Below are positions 48,133-59,200 of a DNA stretch of 64,000 bases, one piece after another. The DNA is from Alteromonas sp. CI.11.F.A3 (GTDB lineage: Bacteria; Pseudomonadota; Gammaproteobacteria; Enterobacterales; Alteromonadaceae), in contig NZ_CP136708.1 in NCBI RefSeq assembly GCF_032925565.1, positions 2,790,001 through 2,854,000 on the forward strand. Reading direction: 5' to 3'. The notes beneath the pieces were generated by a model. That model had not been told where the DNA came from, ran no database searches, and worked only from the letters and a program-made list of their open reading frames with translations. Position numbers and translations under genes: made by a program. Position 1 is the first letter of the stretch. The number at the start of each line of letters is the position of its first letter.

Positions 48133-48373
48133 GCGTTACTGCGTAATTTGCGCTATTCCCCCCTGTCATCGCACATCGTAAACCATTAATCTGAAGTTTC
48201 AGTATAACCTTCACAGTCATGTTATTTTTATACGCTAAACTCGTTACGAGTATAGAATTCAACGACACGATTAATAACACCTTATAAAAATCAAAAAAAC
48301 TTTCATTTATTCAAACAGGCAACGTGAGGTATTCGACTGACCATCGAACACTTACGACAATGGAGACAAGACC

Positions 48374-48886
48374 ATGATTACGTTTACCGTTAACGGTGAA
48401 ACACGTGAATTTGCGGGCGATCCTACCACTCCCGTACTTTGGTACTTACGTGACGAATTACATCTAACTGGCCCTAAATTTGGCTGCGGCATGGCACAAT
48501 GTGGCGCTTGCACAGTACATATTAACGGCGTAGCACAGCGCTCTTGCGTATTGCCTGTTTCTGCCGTTTCAGGCAGTAAAATAACCACCATTGAGGGTTT
48601 GAGCAAAGACGGTGAACATCCTGTTCAACAAGCATGGGTTGAACATAAGGTTCCTCAATGTGGATACTGTCAGTGCGGCCAAATGATGCAAGCCGCCAGC
48701 TTATTAGCAAGCAACCCTACCCCAAGCGATGAAGAAATTGTGCAAGGTATGTCAGGCAATATCTGCCGTTGTGGTACTTACCCCCGTATTCACAAAGCCA
48801 TAAAGTCAGCAGCAAAAACCATGGCTGGCGTGGAATATTATGTGCCTGATACCCTTGCCTCTGAGACAACGGGAGAAGAAGCATGA
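48374..48886 (+). CDS. (2Fe-2S) subunit of a molybdenum hydroxylase
   Basis: 170 aa with two Fe-S domains. The plant-type cluster is [21 protein letters not shown] (about residues 41-61, four cysteines) and the all-helical one is CGYCQCGQM with CRCGTYPRI (residues 98-104, 138-146). This matches the small subunit of isoquinoline-1-oxidoreductase-type enzymes, which carries electrons from the molybdenum subunit. Its stop overlaps the next start as ATGA, so the two subunits are translationally coupled. GGAGAC precedes the ATG. Confidence 0.93.
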   Translation: MITFTVNGETREFAGDPTTPVLWYLRDELHLTGPKFGCGMAQCGACTVHINGVAQRSCVLPVSAVSGSKITTIEGLSKDGEHPVQQAWVEHKVPQCGYCQCGQMMQAASLLASNPTPSDEEIVQGMSGNICRCGTYPRIHKAIKSAAKTMAGVEYYVPDTLASETTGEEA

Positions 48887-51138
48887 GCAAGTATTTTGAC
48901 TTAACTCGTCGCAGCTTTTTAAAGTCATCGGCTACCGCGGGCGCCCTTGTTTTAGGCACATACTTTATGGGTGCGGCACCTCGCGCTATGGCTGGTGTGT
49001 TAGCTAAACCGTCGGAGTCAGCCAAAATGGCTAACTTATTTGTGTCACTTCGACCCGATGGCATTGTTGAAATTACGTGTCACCGCTCTGAAATGGGCCA
49101 ACAAATTCGTACCGCATTGGCGCAAATTGTGGCTGATGAGATGGAAGCCTCATGGGATAAAGTGGTAGTTATCCAAGGTAAAGGCGATCCGAAATACGGC
49201 GATCAAAATACCGATGGTTCGCGCAGTATTCGTTACAACATGCAGCGTCTTCGTGAAATGGGCGCCAGTGTTCGCCACCTTATGCAGCAAGCTGCTGCAA
49301 CCCGTTGGGATGTACCTTTCGATTCTTGTTCAGCAGTACAGCATGTGGTTACCCATACCTCGGGAAAAACCCTTACCTATGCTGAACTGGTAGACGATGC
49401 ATTAAAAATTACTCCGCCAGAACTCGATCGCATTACCCTAAAAGAACGAAGCGAGTGGCGTTACATTAATACCGCCATGGCGCACATCGATTTAAAAGAC
49501 ATTGTTACCGGCAAAGCGACCTTTGCTGCTGATGTACTTGAGCCTAAAGCATTAATTGCCGTGGTAGTTCGCCCACCTGTTGTTGGCGGAAAAGTAAAAA
49601 GCTTCGATGCAAAAGCAGTTAAAGCCATTGATGGCGTGGTAGATGTTGTGGAAATTCCTGCGGCGAAAGGCGCACCACAGTTTCAACCTAAAGGCGGTAT
49701 TGCCATTATTGCCAACAATACTTGGGCTGCCATTAAAGGCCGCCGCGCCCTTACCGTAAGCTGGGATGATGGTAAAAACGGTGATTATAACTCTGAAGCC
49801 TTTAAAGCAAGCTTGCTAGAGACAGTCTCGAAACCACAAAAGTCGGTACGCGCGAAAGGTGATGCAGCCAAAGTGCTCGCTAATGCGAGCGACAAACTGG
49901 TTGCCGATTATTATGTACCACATTTAGCACAAGCCCCAATGGAGCCACCCTGCGCCACGGCAATGTATTATAAAGACCGTGTTGATGTATGGGCTGCTAC
50001 GCAGAACCCACAGGCCGATATGGAAACTGTGGGTGCCATGATTGGCATGCCAAAAGAGAAAATTAACGTTCATGTCACCATGTTAGGTGGTGGTTTTGGT
50101 CGTAAATCGAAACCCGACTTTTCTGCTGAAGCGGCCTACCTTTCAATGAAGACTGGCAAGCCTATTCGCGTGCAATGGACACGTGAAGACGACATTCAGC
50201 ATGGTTTCTACCATGCTGTATCAGCCCAGCACATTGAAGCCTCTTTAGATGAAGACGGCGGTATTGATGCTTACTTGCACCGTACGGCGTTTTCACCTAT
50301 TGCGTCTACCTTCCAACAAGACGCTACTGCGCCATTTAGCTTCGAGCTTCGTTTAGGCTTTACTGATAATCCTATCAATACCCCTAATATGAAACTTGAA
50401 AGTGGTGAAGCGCCTGCAAAAGCGCGTATAGGCTGGATGCGTTCGGTGTCTAATATTTTCCACGCATTTGCTATTCAGTCTTTCATTGCTGAAGCAGCGC
50501 ACAAAGCCGGGCGCGATCAAAAAGACTACCTGCTTGAAACTATTGGCCCGGATCGCATTGTTGATGTTACTGAGCAAAATGCAGAGTACGACAACTACGG
50601 CGCCGATAAAGACGCTTACCCGCTCGATATTGGTCGCCTACGTAAGGCAATTGAGAAAGTGGCTGACATGAGTGGCTGGGGCCGGGAATTACCAAAAGGT
50701 AGAGGCCTTGGTATTGCAGCGCACAGAAGCTTCTTAACCTATGTAGCTACTGTGGTTGAAGTAGAAGTGTCTGATGCAGGCGACCTTAAGATTATCAAAT
50801 CGTGGGCCAGCATTGATGCAGGTACTGTGGTAAATACCGACACGGTGAAAAACCAGGTACAAGGTGGTTCTATCTTCGGTATTACTGCCGCCATTAGTGA
50901 CGGTATCACCTTTGATAAAGGCCGTGCTCAGCAAAGTAACTTCCATGACTACCGCGTGCCGCGTATGAGTGATGCGCCGATTGAAATCGACGTTGAGATT
51001 ATCCCAAGCGATGCACCACCAGCGGGTGTGGGTGAGCCAGCAACGCCGGTTTATGCGCCTGCCTTGTGTAACGCCATTTTTGCTGCTTGCGGTAAGCGCA
51101 TTAGACAATTACCTATTGGTAATCAGTTAAAAGCCTAA
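48883..51138 (+). CDS. Molybdopterin-binding subunit, isoquinoline oxidoreductase beta type
   Basis: 751 aa. A Tat signal ([19 protein letters not shown]) exports the folded complex to the periplasm. An aldehyde-oxidase/xanthine-dehydrogenase fold follows, with [20 protein letters not shown] and [20 protein letters not shown] near the C-terminus containing the conserved active-site glutamate. No FAD subunit, cytochrome or chaperone gene is adjacent, as expected for IorAB-type enzymes except for a missing electron acceptor. The substrate is unknown. The ATG overlaps the upstream stop. Confidence 0.92.
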   Translation: MSKYFDLTRRSFLKSSATAGALVLGTYFMGAAPRAMAGVLAKPSESAKMANLFVSLRPDGIVEITCHRSEMGQQIRTALAQIVADEMEASWDKVVVIQGKGDPKYGDQNTDGSRSIRYNMQRLREMGASVRHLMQQAAATRWDVPFDSCSAVQHVVTHTSGKTLTYAELVDDALKITPPELDRITLKERSEWRYINTAMAHIDLKDIVTGKATFAADVLEPKALIAVVVRPPVVGGKVKSFDAKAVKAIDGVVDVVEIPAAKGAPQFQPKGGIAIIANNTWAAIKGRRALTVSWDDGKNGDYNSEAFKASLLETVSKPQKSVRAKGDAAKVLANASDKLVADYYVPHLAQAPMEPPCATAMYYKDRVDVWAATQNPQADMETVGAMIGMPKEKINVHVTMLGGGFGRKSKPDFSAEAAYLSMKTGKPIRVQWTREDDIQHGFYHAVSAQHIEASLDEDGGIDAYLHRTAFSPIASTFQQDATAPFSFELRLGFTDNPINTPNMKLESGEAPAKARIGWMRSVSNIFHAFAIQSFIAEAAHKAGRDQKDYLLETIGPDRIVDVTEQNAEYDNYGADKDAYPLDIGRLRKAIEKVADMSGWGRELPKGRGLGIAAHRSFLTYVATVVEVEVSDAGDLKIIKSWASIDAGTVVNTDTVKNQVQGGSIFGITAAISDGITFDKGRAQQSNFHDYRVPRMSDAPIEIDVEIIPSDAPPAGVGEPATPVYAPALCNAIFAACGKRIRQLPIGNQLKA

Positions 51139-51206
51139 AACGTGCTTAGGCTGACCCAAGGTTAATAGTTGGGTACAGGCGCGATAAAGCACAAAAAAGA
51201 CGCACT

Positions 51207-51245
51207 AAAAAAGCCCCTTAGATTGAAAAATCTAAGGGGCTTTTT
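51207..51245. terminator. Strong bidirectional terminator
   Basis: AAGCCCCTTAGATT pairs perfectly with AATCTAAGGGGCTT around GAAA, with A-tract and T-tract on either side. It ends the hydroxylase operon and may also stop ppsA readthrough. Confidence 0.92.
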
Positions 51246-51392
51246 AATGTTTAGGCTTTAATAAATAGCGTTTTAACTGGGTTAGCTTTTTAGGCAATTC
51301 ATGCGGTATGCATGAACTGCCTGAAAACTATTTTAGCGCCGCTAGTAACCCTCTTTAGTTACCTTCTTGAGCAAAAAATTGCGTCAAACAGA

Positions 51393-53765
51393 TTAGCCGT
51401 GCTTTTCAGCAAGGTACAACCAGGTTTCAACTACTGTATCTGGGTTAAGCGATACTGAATCGATACCTTCTTCTACCAACCAAGCTGCAAAGTCTTCGTG
51501 ATCTGATGGGCCTTGACCACAAATACCGACGTATTTGCCACGTTTCTTCGCCGCTTGAATAGCCATTGATAGCAAGGCTTTCACTGCGGGGTCTCGTTCG
51601 TCAAACAAGTGAGCAATAACGCCACTGTCACGGTCTAACCCAAGGGTTAACTGAGTTAAATCGTTTGAACCAATCGAGAAGCCATCGAAAATATCTAAGA
51701 ACTGGTCAGCTAGTAAGGCATTTGAAGGTAATTCACACATCATGATAACGCGCAAACCGTCTTCGCCTTTCTTAAGCCCCTGCTCTTCTAATAGCTCGAT
51801 AACCTTGCGGCCTTCTTCAAGGGTACGTACGAAGGGGATCATGATCTCAACATTAGTTAAGCCCATGTTTTTTCGCACCCGTTTGATTGCTTCGCACTCT
51901 AGCGCGAAACAGTCGCGGAAATCTTCCGAGATATAACGGCTCGCACCACGGAAACCAAGCATTGGGTTTTCTTCATCTGGCTCGTACTGGTAGCCGCCAA
52001 CTAAGTTGTAGTATTCGTTAGACTTAAAGTCAGACATACGAACAATCACTTTTTCAGGCGAGAACGCAGCACCGATGGTAGAAATACCTTCAACCAATTT
52101 TTCAATATAGAACTCGGTAGGCGACTCGTAACCAGCCATCATGTCGCCAATTTCTTCTTTAAGCTCAGCAGGCTGGCTGTCGAAGTTAAGTAGCGCTTTA
52201 GGATGTACACCAATCATACGGTTAATAATGAACTCTAAACGCGCAAGACCAACACCTGCGTTAGGCAAACGCGCAAAGTCAAATGCACGGTCTGGGTTAC
52301 CCACGTTCATCATCACTTTTAATGGTAAATCAGGCATAGAGTCGATACGCGACGTAACAACGTCAAACTCTAGTTCTGCACCGTAGATGTAACCTGTATC
52401 ACCTTCCGCACATGACACGGTAATTTTATCGCCGTTCTCGATGCTGTCAGTGGCGTTTCCGCACCCTACTACCGCTGGGATACCTAACTCACGAGCAATA
52501 ATGGCTGCGTGACATGTACGGCCGCCTCGGTTAGTAACAATGGCAGACGCCTTTTTCATGATAGGTTCCCAATCTGGGTCTGTCATGTCAGTCACTAGCA
52601 CATCACCGGCTTGAATCTTGTCCATTTCTTCAATAGAGCCAAGTACTTTCGCTACGCCTGCACCAATTTTGTGACCAATGGCGCGGCCTTCACATACGAT
52701 ATTGCTTTGGCCTTTAAGTTGGAAACGCTCAATGCTTTGTGAATCTTCACGGCTTCGAACCGTTTCAGGGCGAGCTTGAACAATATAAAGCTTGCCGTCT
52801 ACACCATCTTTCGCCCATTCGATATCCATAGGACGATCGTAGTGCTTTTCAATAATTTGCGCTTGCTTCGCCAGCTCCATTACTTCTTCGTCGTTCAACG
52901 AGAAGGCTTTGCTTTCGGTGCTGTCAATATCAACGATAGACACTTGTTTGCCGTGTGCTTCATCGTCAGAGTAAATCATTTTAACTAGCTTGCTGCCTAG
53001 GTTACGGCGAACAATGGCTGGAAGCCCTTTATCAAGAGTTGGTTTGTGTACGTAAAATTCATCTGGGTTTACCGCACCCTGTACGACCATTTCACCTAAG
53101 CCGTATGAACTGGTAATGAATACCACGTCTTCAAAGCCCGACTCAGTGTCGATAGTGAACATAACGCCCGACGAAGAAATATCACTTCGTACCATGCGTT
53201 GGATACCCGCAGACAATGCTACGCCTTTATGGTCATAGCCTTGGTGTACACGATAAGAAATAGCACGGTCGTTAAATAGCGAGGCGAATACGTGTTTGAT
53301 GGCAACTAATACAGACTCGTAACCTTTCACGTTTAGGAAAGTTTCTTGCTGACCGGCAAACGAAGCATCTGGCATGTCTTCTGCGGTAGCTGATGAACGA
53401 ACCGCAAATGATGCTTCATCACCTGCATCACCCTGCAATTTCACAAACGCTTCTTTAATTGCTTCTTCTAGTTCAGGTTGAAACGGCGTGTCGATGATCC
53501 ATTGACGAATATCTTTGCCCGCTTCGTTAAGCGCACTAATATCTTCAACATCAAGTGTATCTAGTACGTTATGAATTTTTGCTTCTAGACCACTTTGTTC
53601 TAGAAATTCATTAAAAGCCTCTGCAGTTGTGGCGAAACCTCCCGGTACTTGTACACCGGCGTTAGCTAGGTTAGAAATCATCTCGCCTAAAGATGCATTT
53701 TTGCCGCCAACGCGACCTACATCATGCATGCCCAGTTCTTGATACCAAAGTACGAATTCTTTCAC
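51393..53765 (-). CDS. ppsA: Phosphoenolpyruvate synthase
   Basis: 790 aa (792 in E. coli). It converts pyruvate to PEP with ATP, the first gluconeogenic step. The N-terminal nucleotide-binding domain has [14 protein letters not shown]; the phosphohistidine domain has [21 protein letters not shown]; the C-terminal PEP-binding domain ends with the cysteine of [12 protein letters not shown] at 53765 with GGAGG nine bases upstream is the start; the frame extends to 53828 but those residues are not conserved. Divergent from its regulator ppsR, as in E. coli. Confidence 0.97.
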   Translation of the reverse strand: MKEFVLWYQELGMHDVGRVGGKNASLGEMISNLANAGVQVPGGFATTAEAFNEFLEQSGLEAKIHNVLDTLDVEDISALNEAGKDIRQWIIDTPFQPELEEAIKEAFVKLQGDAGDEASFAVRSSATAEDMPDASFAGQQETFLNVKGYESVLVAIKHVFASLFNDRAISYRVHQGYDHKGVALSAGIQRMVRSDISSSGVMFTIDTESGFEDVVFITSSYGLGEMVVQGAVNPDEFYVHKPTLDKGLPAIVRRNLGSKLVKMIYSDDEAHGKQVSIVDIDSTESKAFSLNDEEVMELAKQAQIIEKHYDRPMDIEWAKDGVDGKLYIVQARPETVRSREDSQSIERFQLKGQSNIVCEGRAIGHKIGAGVAKVLGSIEEMDKIQAGDVLVTDMTDPDWEPIMKKASAIVTNRGGRTCHAAIIARELGIPAVVGCGNATDSIENGDKITVSCAEGDTGYIYGAELEFDVVTSRIDSMPDLPLKVMMNVGNPDRAFDFARLPNAGVGLARLEFIINRMIGVHPKALLNFDSQPAELKEEIGDMMAGYESPTEFYIEKLVEGISTIGAAFSPEKVIVRMSDFKSNEYYNLVGGYQYEPDEENPMLGFRGASRYISEDFRDCFALECEAIKRVRKNMGLTNVEIMIPFVRTLEEGRKVIELLEEQGLKKGEDGLRVIMMCELPSNALLADQFLDIFDGFSIGSNDLTQLTLGLDRDSGVIAHLFDERDPAVKALLSMAIQAAKKRGKYVGICGQGPSDHEDFAAWLVEEGIDSVSLNPDTVVETWLYLAEKHG

Positions 53766-54036
53766 TGCCGAAGCCTCCAGCTTATTTTTGAGTAGGGTAT
53801 AAGCAATGGCGGGCCACATGCCCAACATTGGTAAAATACGTGTCGACTGCGTATATCCAAACGCGCTTAATGCTTATTAATATTAACGAGTACCAAGTAA
53901 AGCAGGCTTGCGTTACATCAAGTCATCATTAATAACCATATAGCTTTTCGACGAAATCATCTTAGAATGGGGGAAATCGGAAAGTAAACTCTTTATTACT
54001 TTTGTAATAAAATTACGACAATGTTAAGGATTTGTT

Positions 54037-54849
54037 GTGCGCACAGCTTTTTATATTTCAGATGGTACCGCCATTACCGCAGAGGTGTTTGGCCACGCCC
54101 TGCTGTCTTTGTTCCCTGTTGAATTCAATCACAATACCATTCCTTTTGTTGAAACTGAGGAAGAAGCCAATAAGGTTTTAGATAAAATATCTGAAAGTTT
54201 TCAAGACACAGGAGAAAGGCCGCTCGTTTTTTATACAATTGTGAATGTAGATGTTCGCAAGATAATTTCAAAATCGGTCGGTATTAACTACAATTTCCTC
54301 GATCAATTCGTCGCTCCTCTTGAAAAAGTGCTTGGCGTGCCCTCAAAACCAGAAAAACATCGTACTCACAGCATTCATGAAACCACGTACGATATTCGTA
54401 TTGAAGCGGTTAACTATGCCTTAGCCAACGATGACGGTTCTAACCTGAAAGATTACGACGAGGCCGACATTATTTTGGTGGGCGTATCGCGCTCGGGTAA
54501 AACCCCCACCAGCTTATACTTAGCCCTTCAGTTTGGTATTAAAGCGGCAAACTACCCGTTTACCGAGGATGACATGGGCGACATGCTTAAATTGCCCACG
54601 GCCCTTCGCCGTTACAAAGACAAACTTTTTGGCTTAACGATTCAGCCAGAACGACTACATCAAATCCGTTCTGAACGAAAAGCGAATAGCCGCTACGCGT
54701 CGTTACAACAGTGCAGAATGGAATTACGAGAAGTAGAGAACTTGTATCGAAAGGAAAAAATTCCGTTTTTAAACAGCACCAAATATTCCATTGAAGAGAT
54801 CTCTGCGAAAATCTTAGCTGAGACAGGGTTAAAACGTAGAAAGTATTAA
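54037..54849 (+). CDS. ppsR: PEP synthase regulatory protein (kinase/pyrophosphorylase)
   Basis: 270 aa of the DUF299 family. It inactivates PpsA by ADP-dependent phosphorylation of a threonine next to the catalytic histidine and reverses this with phosphate. The P-loop GVSRSGKT is at residues 149-156. [20 protein letters not shown] opens the protein and the end [12 protein letters not shown] is family-typical. GTG start at 54037. Divergent from ppsA, the same arrangement as ydiA-ppsA in E. coli. Confidence 0.96.
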   Translation: MRTAFYISDGTAITAEVFGHALLSLFPVEFNHNTIPFVETEEEANKVLDKISESFQDTGERPLVFYTIVNVDVRKIISKSVGINYNFLDQFVAPLEKVLGVPSKPEKHRTHSIHETTYDIRIEAVNYALANDDGSNLKDYDEADIILVGVSRSGKTPTSLYLALQFGIKAANYPFTEDDMGDMLKLPTALRRYKDKLFGLTIQPERLHQIRSERKANSRYASLQQCRMELREVENLYRKEKIPFLNSTKYSIEEISAKILAETGLKRRKY

Positions 54850-54903
54850 GGTAGAAAGCACTAAGCTAGCACCTTACTTCACTTCCCTACCCAGCTTATT
54901 GAT

Positions 54904-54925
54904 GCCAGCCTGCTATGAGGCTGGC
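54904..54925. terminator. Inverted repeat between ppsR and a convergent gene
   Basis: GCCAGCCT and AGGCTGGC form a perfect 8-bp stem; a second small repeat, CCCAGT/ACTGGG, follows at once. There is no T-run, so rho-independent termination is uncertain. Confidence 0.4.
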
Positions 54926-55012
54926 CCAGTAACTGGGTAAATGCTGGCTGAATAAAACAACGCTATGCGTTGGCGGGCAGTTTTTCCAGCTTTGTTATTT
55001 GTGATTCATTCA

Positions 55013-56044
55013 TTATAAATGCTTCGAGGCCAACAAGCCCTGCAATGGTTTGGGCAGAAGTTTTCGCGCTTTTGCCGTAATAACGGCTTCATTCTTTTGC
55101 CATTGCACACCAAGGTAAATAACGAACAGCCCCAATAACGACAACACAATAGGAAACAGCCAGCTCTCTTTGAATACGTTGAAGGCTAAGTAGCCGACAT
55201 ATCCGGAGCAACCTAAAGCGCCAAACACCACAAATACACGGCGCACTATCAGCACACCAATAAATATCATTATTAAATTAATGAGAAAGTAGAAAAACTT
55301 GTCGAGTTCATTGTCAGAACTCTGCAGAGACAGACCGCCCCAAAAGGATATAACGCCAAAAAGGTAAATCCAAAAGGAATAATCCGCTTTATTGGTAGCG
55401 CGAATATCTACCCAGAATGCCAGCCCTACCATCAATAGCCCAGTGTACATGGACACTAGCTTTCTTAGCTCCCAACTATAGTCACCACCAGACAACATAA
55501 CCGAGACATCCATGGTTAAATACCAAAGCGTAACGGCAACTGGCATAACTAAAAATGGATATTTATATTTCCAAGCCATCACTACGCCCATCGCTAATGT
55601 ACCAAGCTCCATATACAGCCAATGCCATTCTATGTACCTATAGTACTCCTGATAGGTGCTATCATCGGGCCACACTCCTAAAGCTTTTTGTAATCCGTAA
55701 ATGGCCAAAGGCGTTAGGGCAACCACAAAGGCTGCGCACAAACCTGCTGGTATGAATAACGCTTTAGTGGAAAAAACGTGGGTTAACTTAAGACCAATAG
55801 CCGCATACAGCAGGCAGATAAAAACGATACCAATACCACCAAATGACTCCCAACCTAAGTTCATAAACAGTGACATTGCACCAATGGCAATTAAGCCACC
55901 TAGGTAATACAACACGTGGGTGAAATCGAACTTCACCGTGGTATTAGTTTGCTGGTTTAAAAACGCAATCAATTGTTCAGACTGCTCAGATGAAAGAATA
56001 TTGGCGCTTACTGCGTCTTTAAGGTTTTGCTTGGTGACGTTCAA
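55013..56044 (-). CDS. DUF2157-like multi-pass membrane protein
   Basis: 343 aa. A soluble N-terminal helix domain (about 40 residues, SANILSSEQSEQLIAFL) precedes about ten hydrophobic helices, including VLYYLGGLIAIGAMSLFMNLGWESFGG. That pattern (YYLGG in helix 1) fits the DUF2157 group. The last 25 residues are basic. It starts 21 bases after the neighbouring lipoprotein gene, so the two are probably co-transcribed. No function known. Confidence 0.75.
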   Translation of the reverse strand: MNVTKQNLKDAVSANILSSEQSEQLIAFLNQQTNTTVKFDFTHVLYYLGGLIAIGAMSLFMNLGWESFGGIGIVFICLLYAAIGLKLTHVFSTKALFIPAGLCAAFVVALTPLAIYGLQKALGVWPDDSTYQEYYRYIEWHWLYMELGTLAMGVVMAWKYKYPFLVMPVAVTLWYLTMDVSVMLSGGDYSWELRKLVSMYTGLLMVGLAFWVDIRATNKADYSFWIYLFGVISFWGGLSLQSSDNELDKFFYFLINLIMIFIGVLIVRRVFVVFGALGCSGYVGYLAFNVFKESWLFPIVLSLLGLFVIYLGVQWQKNEAVITAKARKLLPKPLQGLLASKHL

Positions 56045-56065
56045 TCTGCACTCCTTGGCATCGAT

Positions 56066-56902
56066 TTACCGCACCGTCATTTTTCTAAATAACACAACGC
56101 CTAGTAAAATTAAGCAATAAAAGTTGAGTGAGCCACCGCTGTAGCCTTCTCTATGTTCTACTTTCGCAATCTTTTCTTCTTTTACTCTGGTTTTAAATCG
56201 TGCCAGTTCGGCATCTAGGTTGGTAGACATATCATCAACCGCAATACCAAAACCTTCTAATGATTTTTCGGCCAGCGTATCGTCAATACCTACCGCGGTG
56301 GTGCGTTTCTCAAGTTTGCTTACACCAGGCGCTCTGAAAAGCATCTTTTTACTTTTAATATCGAAAACTGCAATATCCACAAAGGTCTGCACCGTATTTT
56401 CGTTACCAGGAATTACGTACATACCTACGATGGTCCAATACAGTAATGCCGCGTTATTTTCGAGTGACTGAGTTACTTGGTCGTAAGACACTAACGCCAT
56501 TACATCAACGTCATATAAACGCCCTACTTGTTCCAACGTAGCAAACCCTTCTCCGCCGCTTAAATATTCACTAGGAATAATTTCAATGCGATCGATATAT
56601 TCGTATTGAAGAAAAGACTGCTTCACGTTTTCAAGAAGCTCCACTTGGTCTTTCCCATGTAGTCCATCTCGTTGCCAATTACTTGAAGGGACAAATGCAA
56701 GCCCAACCTTTACCGGTAATTGTAAGGTGGGAATTTCAGGCTGGTGCTTAACACGGCTTTCTTCATCAGGGTAAAGAAAATCCATCAAACTACTAGATTG
56801 AGCTTGTTTACCTGTATTGTTACTGACTATTGCGCTGCATGCGGTAAGTAACATTGCCCCAAACATGGCCCCTAACATTGTTATTAATATTTTTGTTTTC
56901 AT
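56066..56902 (-). CDS. Rhombotarget-type lipoprotein with GlyGly-CTERM signal
   Basis: 278 aa. The N-terminal signal peptide ends LLTAC, a lipobox. A soluble domain (KVGLAFVPS, IDRIEIIPSEYL, QVGRLYDVDVMALVSYDQ) is the rhombotarget lipoprotein family as I recall it. The extreme C-terminus GYSGGSLNFYCLILLGVVLFRKMTVR combines SGGS, a hydrophobic helix and basic residues, which is the GlyGly-CTERM/rhombosortase target. The ATG at 56902 has AAGGG six bases upstream. No rhombosortase gene is in the window. Confidence 0.85.
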   Translation of the reverse strand: MKTKILITMLGAMFGAMLLTACSAIVSNNTGKQAQSSSLMDFLYPDEESRVKHQPEIPTLQLPVKVGLAFVPSSNWQRDGLHGKDQVELLENVKQSFLQYEYIDRIEIIPSEYLSGGEGFATLEQVGRLYDVDVMALVSYDQVTQSLENNAALLYWTIVGMYVIPGNENTVQTFVDIAVFDIKSKKMLFRAPGVSKLEKRTTAVGIDDTLAEKSLEGFGIAVDDMSTNLDAELARFKTRVKEEKIAKVEHREGYSGGSLNFYCLILLGVVLFRKMTVR

Positions 56903-57087
56903 CGACAACCCTTTATGCACTACTCACACCACGTTATAAGCTAATCGCCGCCTATCGTGTACTTCATCAACATTCGTGCTTCAAATTACCCAGTATTTCA
57001 ATTAAATACAATACGGACGCGAACTCACCTAGTGTAGATGTAGTTGTGATCTCAGTTGTAGGTATAAATGTGTGTGATAGCCCAACC

Positions 57088-57474
57088 TTACACATCAACG
57101 TTATATTTTAAATCTGACGCCTCATCACCCGTTATGCCACGAAAACCCCATTGGTACTTTTCTTGTTCTTTAATGGTTATTTCAATATCGATAGGGTTAA
57201 TACCTAAAGCAAATTCCATTTCTTTGAAAAGCGCTTTAATCAGTGCTTTTTGGGTTTCAGGTTTGCGACCCTTCATCATGTTAATTTCGATAACGGTATA
57301 GCAATCTGTTCTTCCGCCAGGGTAGAAAAAGTCTTCTTTGGCTAGGGGGATAAAACGGTGGGCCCGTTTGTCCTCTGGCATGCCCAAAACAGATTGCATA
57401 CAACGGTGGATTGCATCTGATAACGGCCTTTTTATTGGGTTTAAGTGCTTATCAATCCCATAAATAACTATCAC
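57088..57474 (-). CDS. Tautomerase-family protein without the N-terminal proline
   Basis: 128 aa. MPEDKRAHRFIPL in the middle and MKGRKPETQKALIKALFKEMEFALGINPIDIEITIKEQ later match the Tautomerase_2/4-oxalocrotonate-tautomerase fold. The gene begins GTG-ATA-GTT, giving MIVIYGID; the second residue is Ile, not the catalytic Pro1 of active tautomerases. The family fold is likely, the classical activity doubtful. It precedes no coupled gene. Confidence 0.75.
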   Translation of the reverse strand: MIVIYGIDKHLNPIKRPLSDAIHRCMQSVLGMPEDKRAHRFIPLAKEDFFYPGGRTDCYTVIEINMMKGRKPETQKALIKALFKEMEFALGINPIDIEITIKEQEKYQWGFRGITGDEASDLKYNVDV

Positions 57475-57516
57475 AACTATATCCTTTATAAATTCTTTTC
57501 TAGAAAGAAAAAAATG

Positions 57517-58737
57517 CTAAAGATTCTTCTCCTGAATCTTGTTGAGTAAGTTTGCATGGCGGGTTTTATAAGCGCCGTTTTCTACATTTTCAACCACACT
57601 TTTCTGTATAGCGAGCGCTCTCATGTCTAGCGCTTGTTGTAAATCACCACTCGCTTCAAACCCATCCGCCAAGCTGTCGTAGGCATCAGCTTTGTAGGGG
57701 TAACTGTCGACATTACTTTGAAATATTGCGATAGCTGTTGAATAGTCTTTTTCAGATAATGCTTTGTATCCCACGCTGTTAATGGCGCGATAGCTGGGCT
57801 TAATGTCAGCCCCATACATTTCAGACTGTAATTTATAAAACTGCTTTATGGCAGGTATCCCGCCGCTTAAGACTTCACTTGATGGTTGCAACGATTTGTA
57901 CAGATTCTGATAAGCCAACGAATGCCCAGCAAGAGCGGTGGTATTGTGGCCTTCTGAGGTATCTAAATCTGTGTTGTAACTAAACCCTTTTCGCTTATGT
58001 GTGTTTAGCAATTCGTTGTAGCGCTGGTAAGACGTTAGCATGTGTCCGCTTTCGCTGCCCATATTGATATACAAGTAGTTGTTCAATTCAGATGTATCTG
58101 AAAAGAAGGTTTCGGCGTCGTCAAAGATAACCTGTTCTTGCCACCATAAACTTGGGCTAAAGGCAAAGTGAGCTTGGAATAAATGGGGTCTAGACTGCAA
58201 GGCATACACCGACAATAACCCACCTAAAGAATGCCCTGAAATTATTTTGAAGTTGTTGGCGCGATATTTTTCATTGATGTAGGGCACAAGCTCTTTCTCA
58301 ATAAAATCAAGGAAGTTATCGGCTCCCCCTGATTTTCCCCACTCGTTGTAGTTCTCATCATATGTCGGAGTGAAGTCTCTTGAGCGATGGGTATTCGCAA
58401 TAGCGACAACAATCATTTCTTGCGCCATATTAGATTGGTTAAGCAAATCTAGGGTGCCTACCGCATGACCAAAATTTCTCTGACCATCAAGTAAATAGAG
58501 CACTGGATAATGTAATTGTGATTTTAATTGCTCACGCTGTGTTGATAGCGGTTTACTTGTTGAATGACTATGTGAGAGATAATAACTGTTGGGTAGATGT
58601 ATGAACAATTCACGTTCTTCATCGAGTATTTCAGAATGAATATTTAAGTGCGTAGCTTCTCCCCGCACTTTTGAATACGAGTAAGAAGGAACCAAAATAA
58701 GTAAAAAGGCAGCTATCGTAATGGCATGTTTTAACAC
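57517..58737 (-). CDS. Secreted alpha/beta-hydrolase esterase with TPR-like C-terminus
   Basis: 406 aa. A signal peptide covers residues 1-22 (AFLLILVPSYSYS). The hydrolase domain has the oxyanion/strand motif VLYLLDGQRNFGHA, the nucleophile elbow GHSLGG and the catalytic histidine in SEGHNT. This fits the PF00756 esterase family (FrmB/IroE relatives). Residues ~310-400 form two TPR-like helical pairs (YKALSEKDYSTAIAIFQSNV, ADAYDSLADGFEASGDLQQAL). Substrate unknown, probably periplasmic. Confidence 0.85.
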   Translation of the reverse strand: MLKHAITIAAFLLILVPSYSYSKVRGEATHLNIHSEILDEERELFIHLPNSYYLSHSHSTSKPLSTQREQLKSQLHYPVLYLLDGQRNFGHAVGTLDLLNQSNMAQEMIVVAIANTHRSRDFTPTYDENYNEWGKSGGADNFLDFIEKELVPYINEKYRANNFKIISGHSLGGLLSVYALQSRPHLFQAHFAFSPSLWWQEQVIFDDAETFFSDTSELNNYLYINMGSESGHMLTSYQRYNELLNTHKRKGFSYNTDLDTSEGHNTTALAGHSLAYQNLYKSLQPSSEVLSGGIPAIKQFYKLQSEMYGADIKPSYRAINSVGYKALSEKDYSTAIAIFQSNVDSYPYKADAYDSLADGFEASGDLQQALDMRALAIQKSVVENVENGAYKTRHANLLNKIQEKNL

Positions 58738-58822
58738 CGTATAATCCTTTATTTTTTAGTTTTAGTCCATGATTTACTTTTAATCTTACCCGTTCAATGC
58801 CAACAAGAAAAGAACGTATAAA

Positions 58823-59200
58823 TTAAGCAAAAATACCATTCATTAAGTGCTTACCTTGTTCGCTAAAAAGCCAAATAAACGCCGTTAAATTTACGGCCAC
58901 TGTAGCCCAATAGGTTCGCTTAAATGAAACTTTCGCCGACTTATGCCTTAACTTTCTTTGCGCATAATAAGCGCCAGGCCAGCCTCCTAGCAGACTCAAA
59001 ACGTGAAGGCGAATTTCTGGTATACGCCATTTACCTTTGCGTGCAGCCGATTTATCAAAAGCGTACATAGCAAAAGTAGTAACGCTGGTAGCGAAATAAA
59101 GGTATGCCACCTCTATTGGCAACAAATCCAGAAGCGTTACTGCTATTAACGTGGTACAGAATGTAAGCGTAATAAATACGCCGAATTTGCTTACAGCCAT
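58823..59200 (-). CDS. DUF1294 membrane protein
   Basis: 125 aa, three or four hydrophobic segments. FAMYAFDKSAARKGKWRIPEIRLHVLSLLGGWPGAYYAQRKLRHKSAKVSFK is the DUF1294 signature. The family is often fused to a cold-shock domain, which is lacking here. It overlaps the preceding methyltransferase gene by ten bases, suggesting coupled translation. Function unknown. Confidence 0.88.
   Translation of the reverse strand: MAVSKFGVFITLTFCTTLIAVTLLDLLPIEVAYLYFATSVTTFAMYAFDKSAARKGKWRIPEIRLHVLSLLGGWPGAYYAQRKLRHKSAKVSFKRTYWATVAVNLTAFIWLFSEQGKHLMNGIFA

Noticed and set aside
51393..53828. Longer ppsA frame from 53828
   Set aside because: The first 21 residues are not family-like; GTG at 53765 has a strong GGAGG at good spacing.
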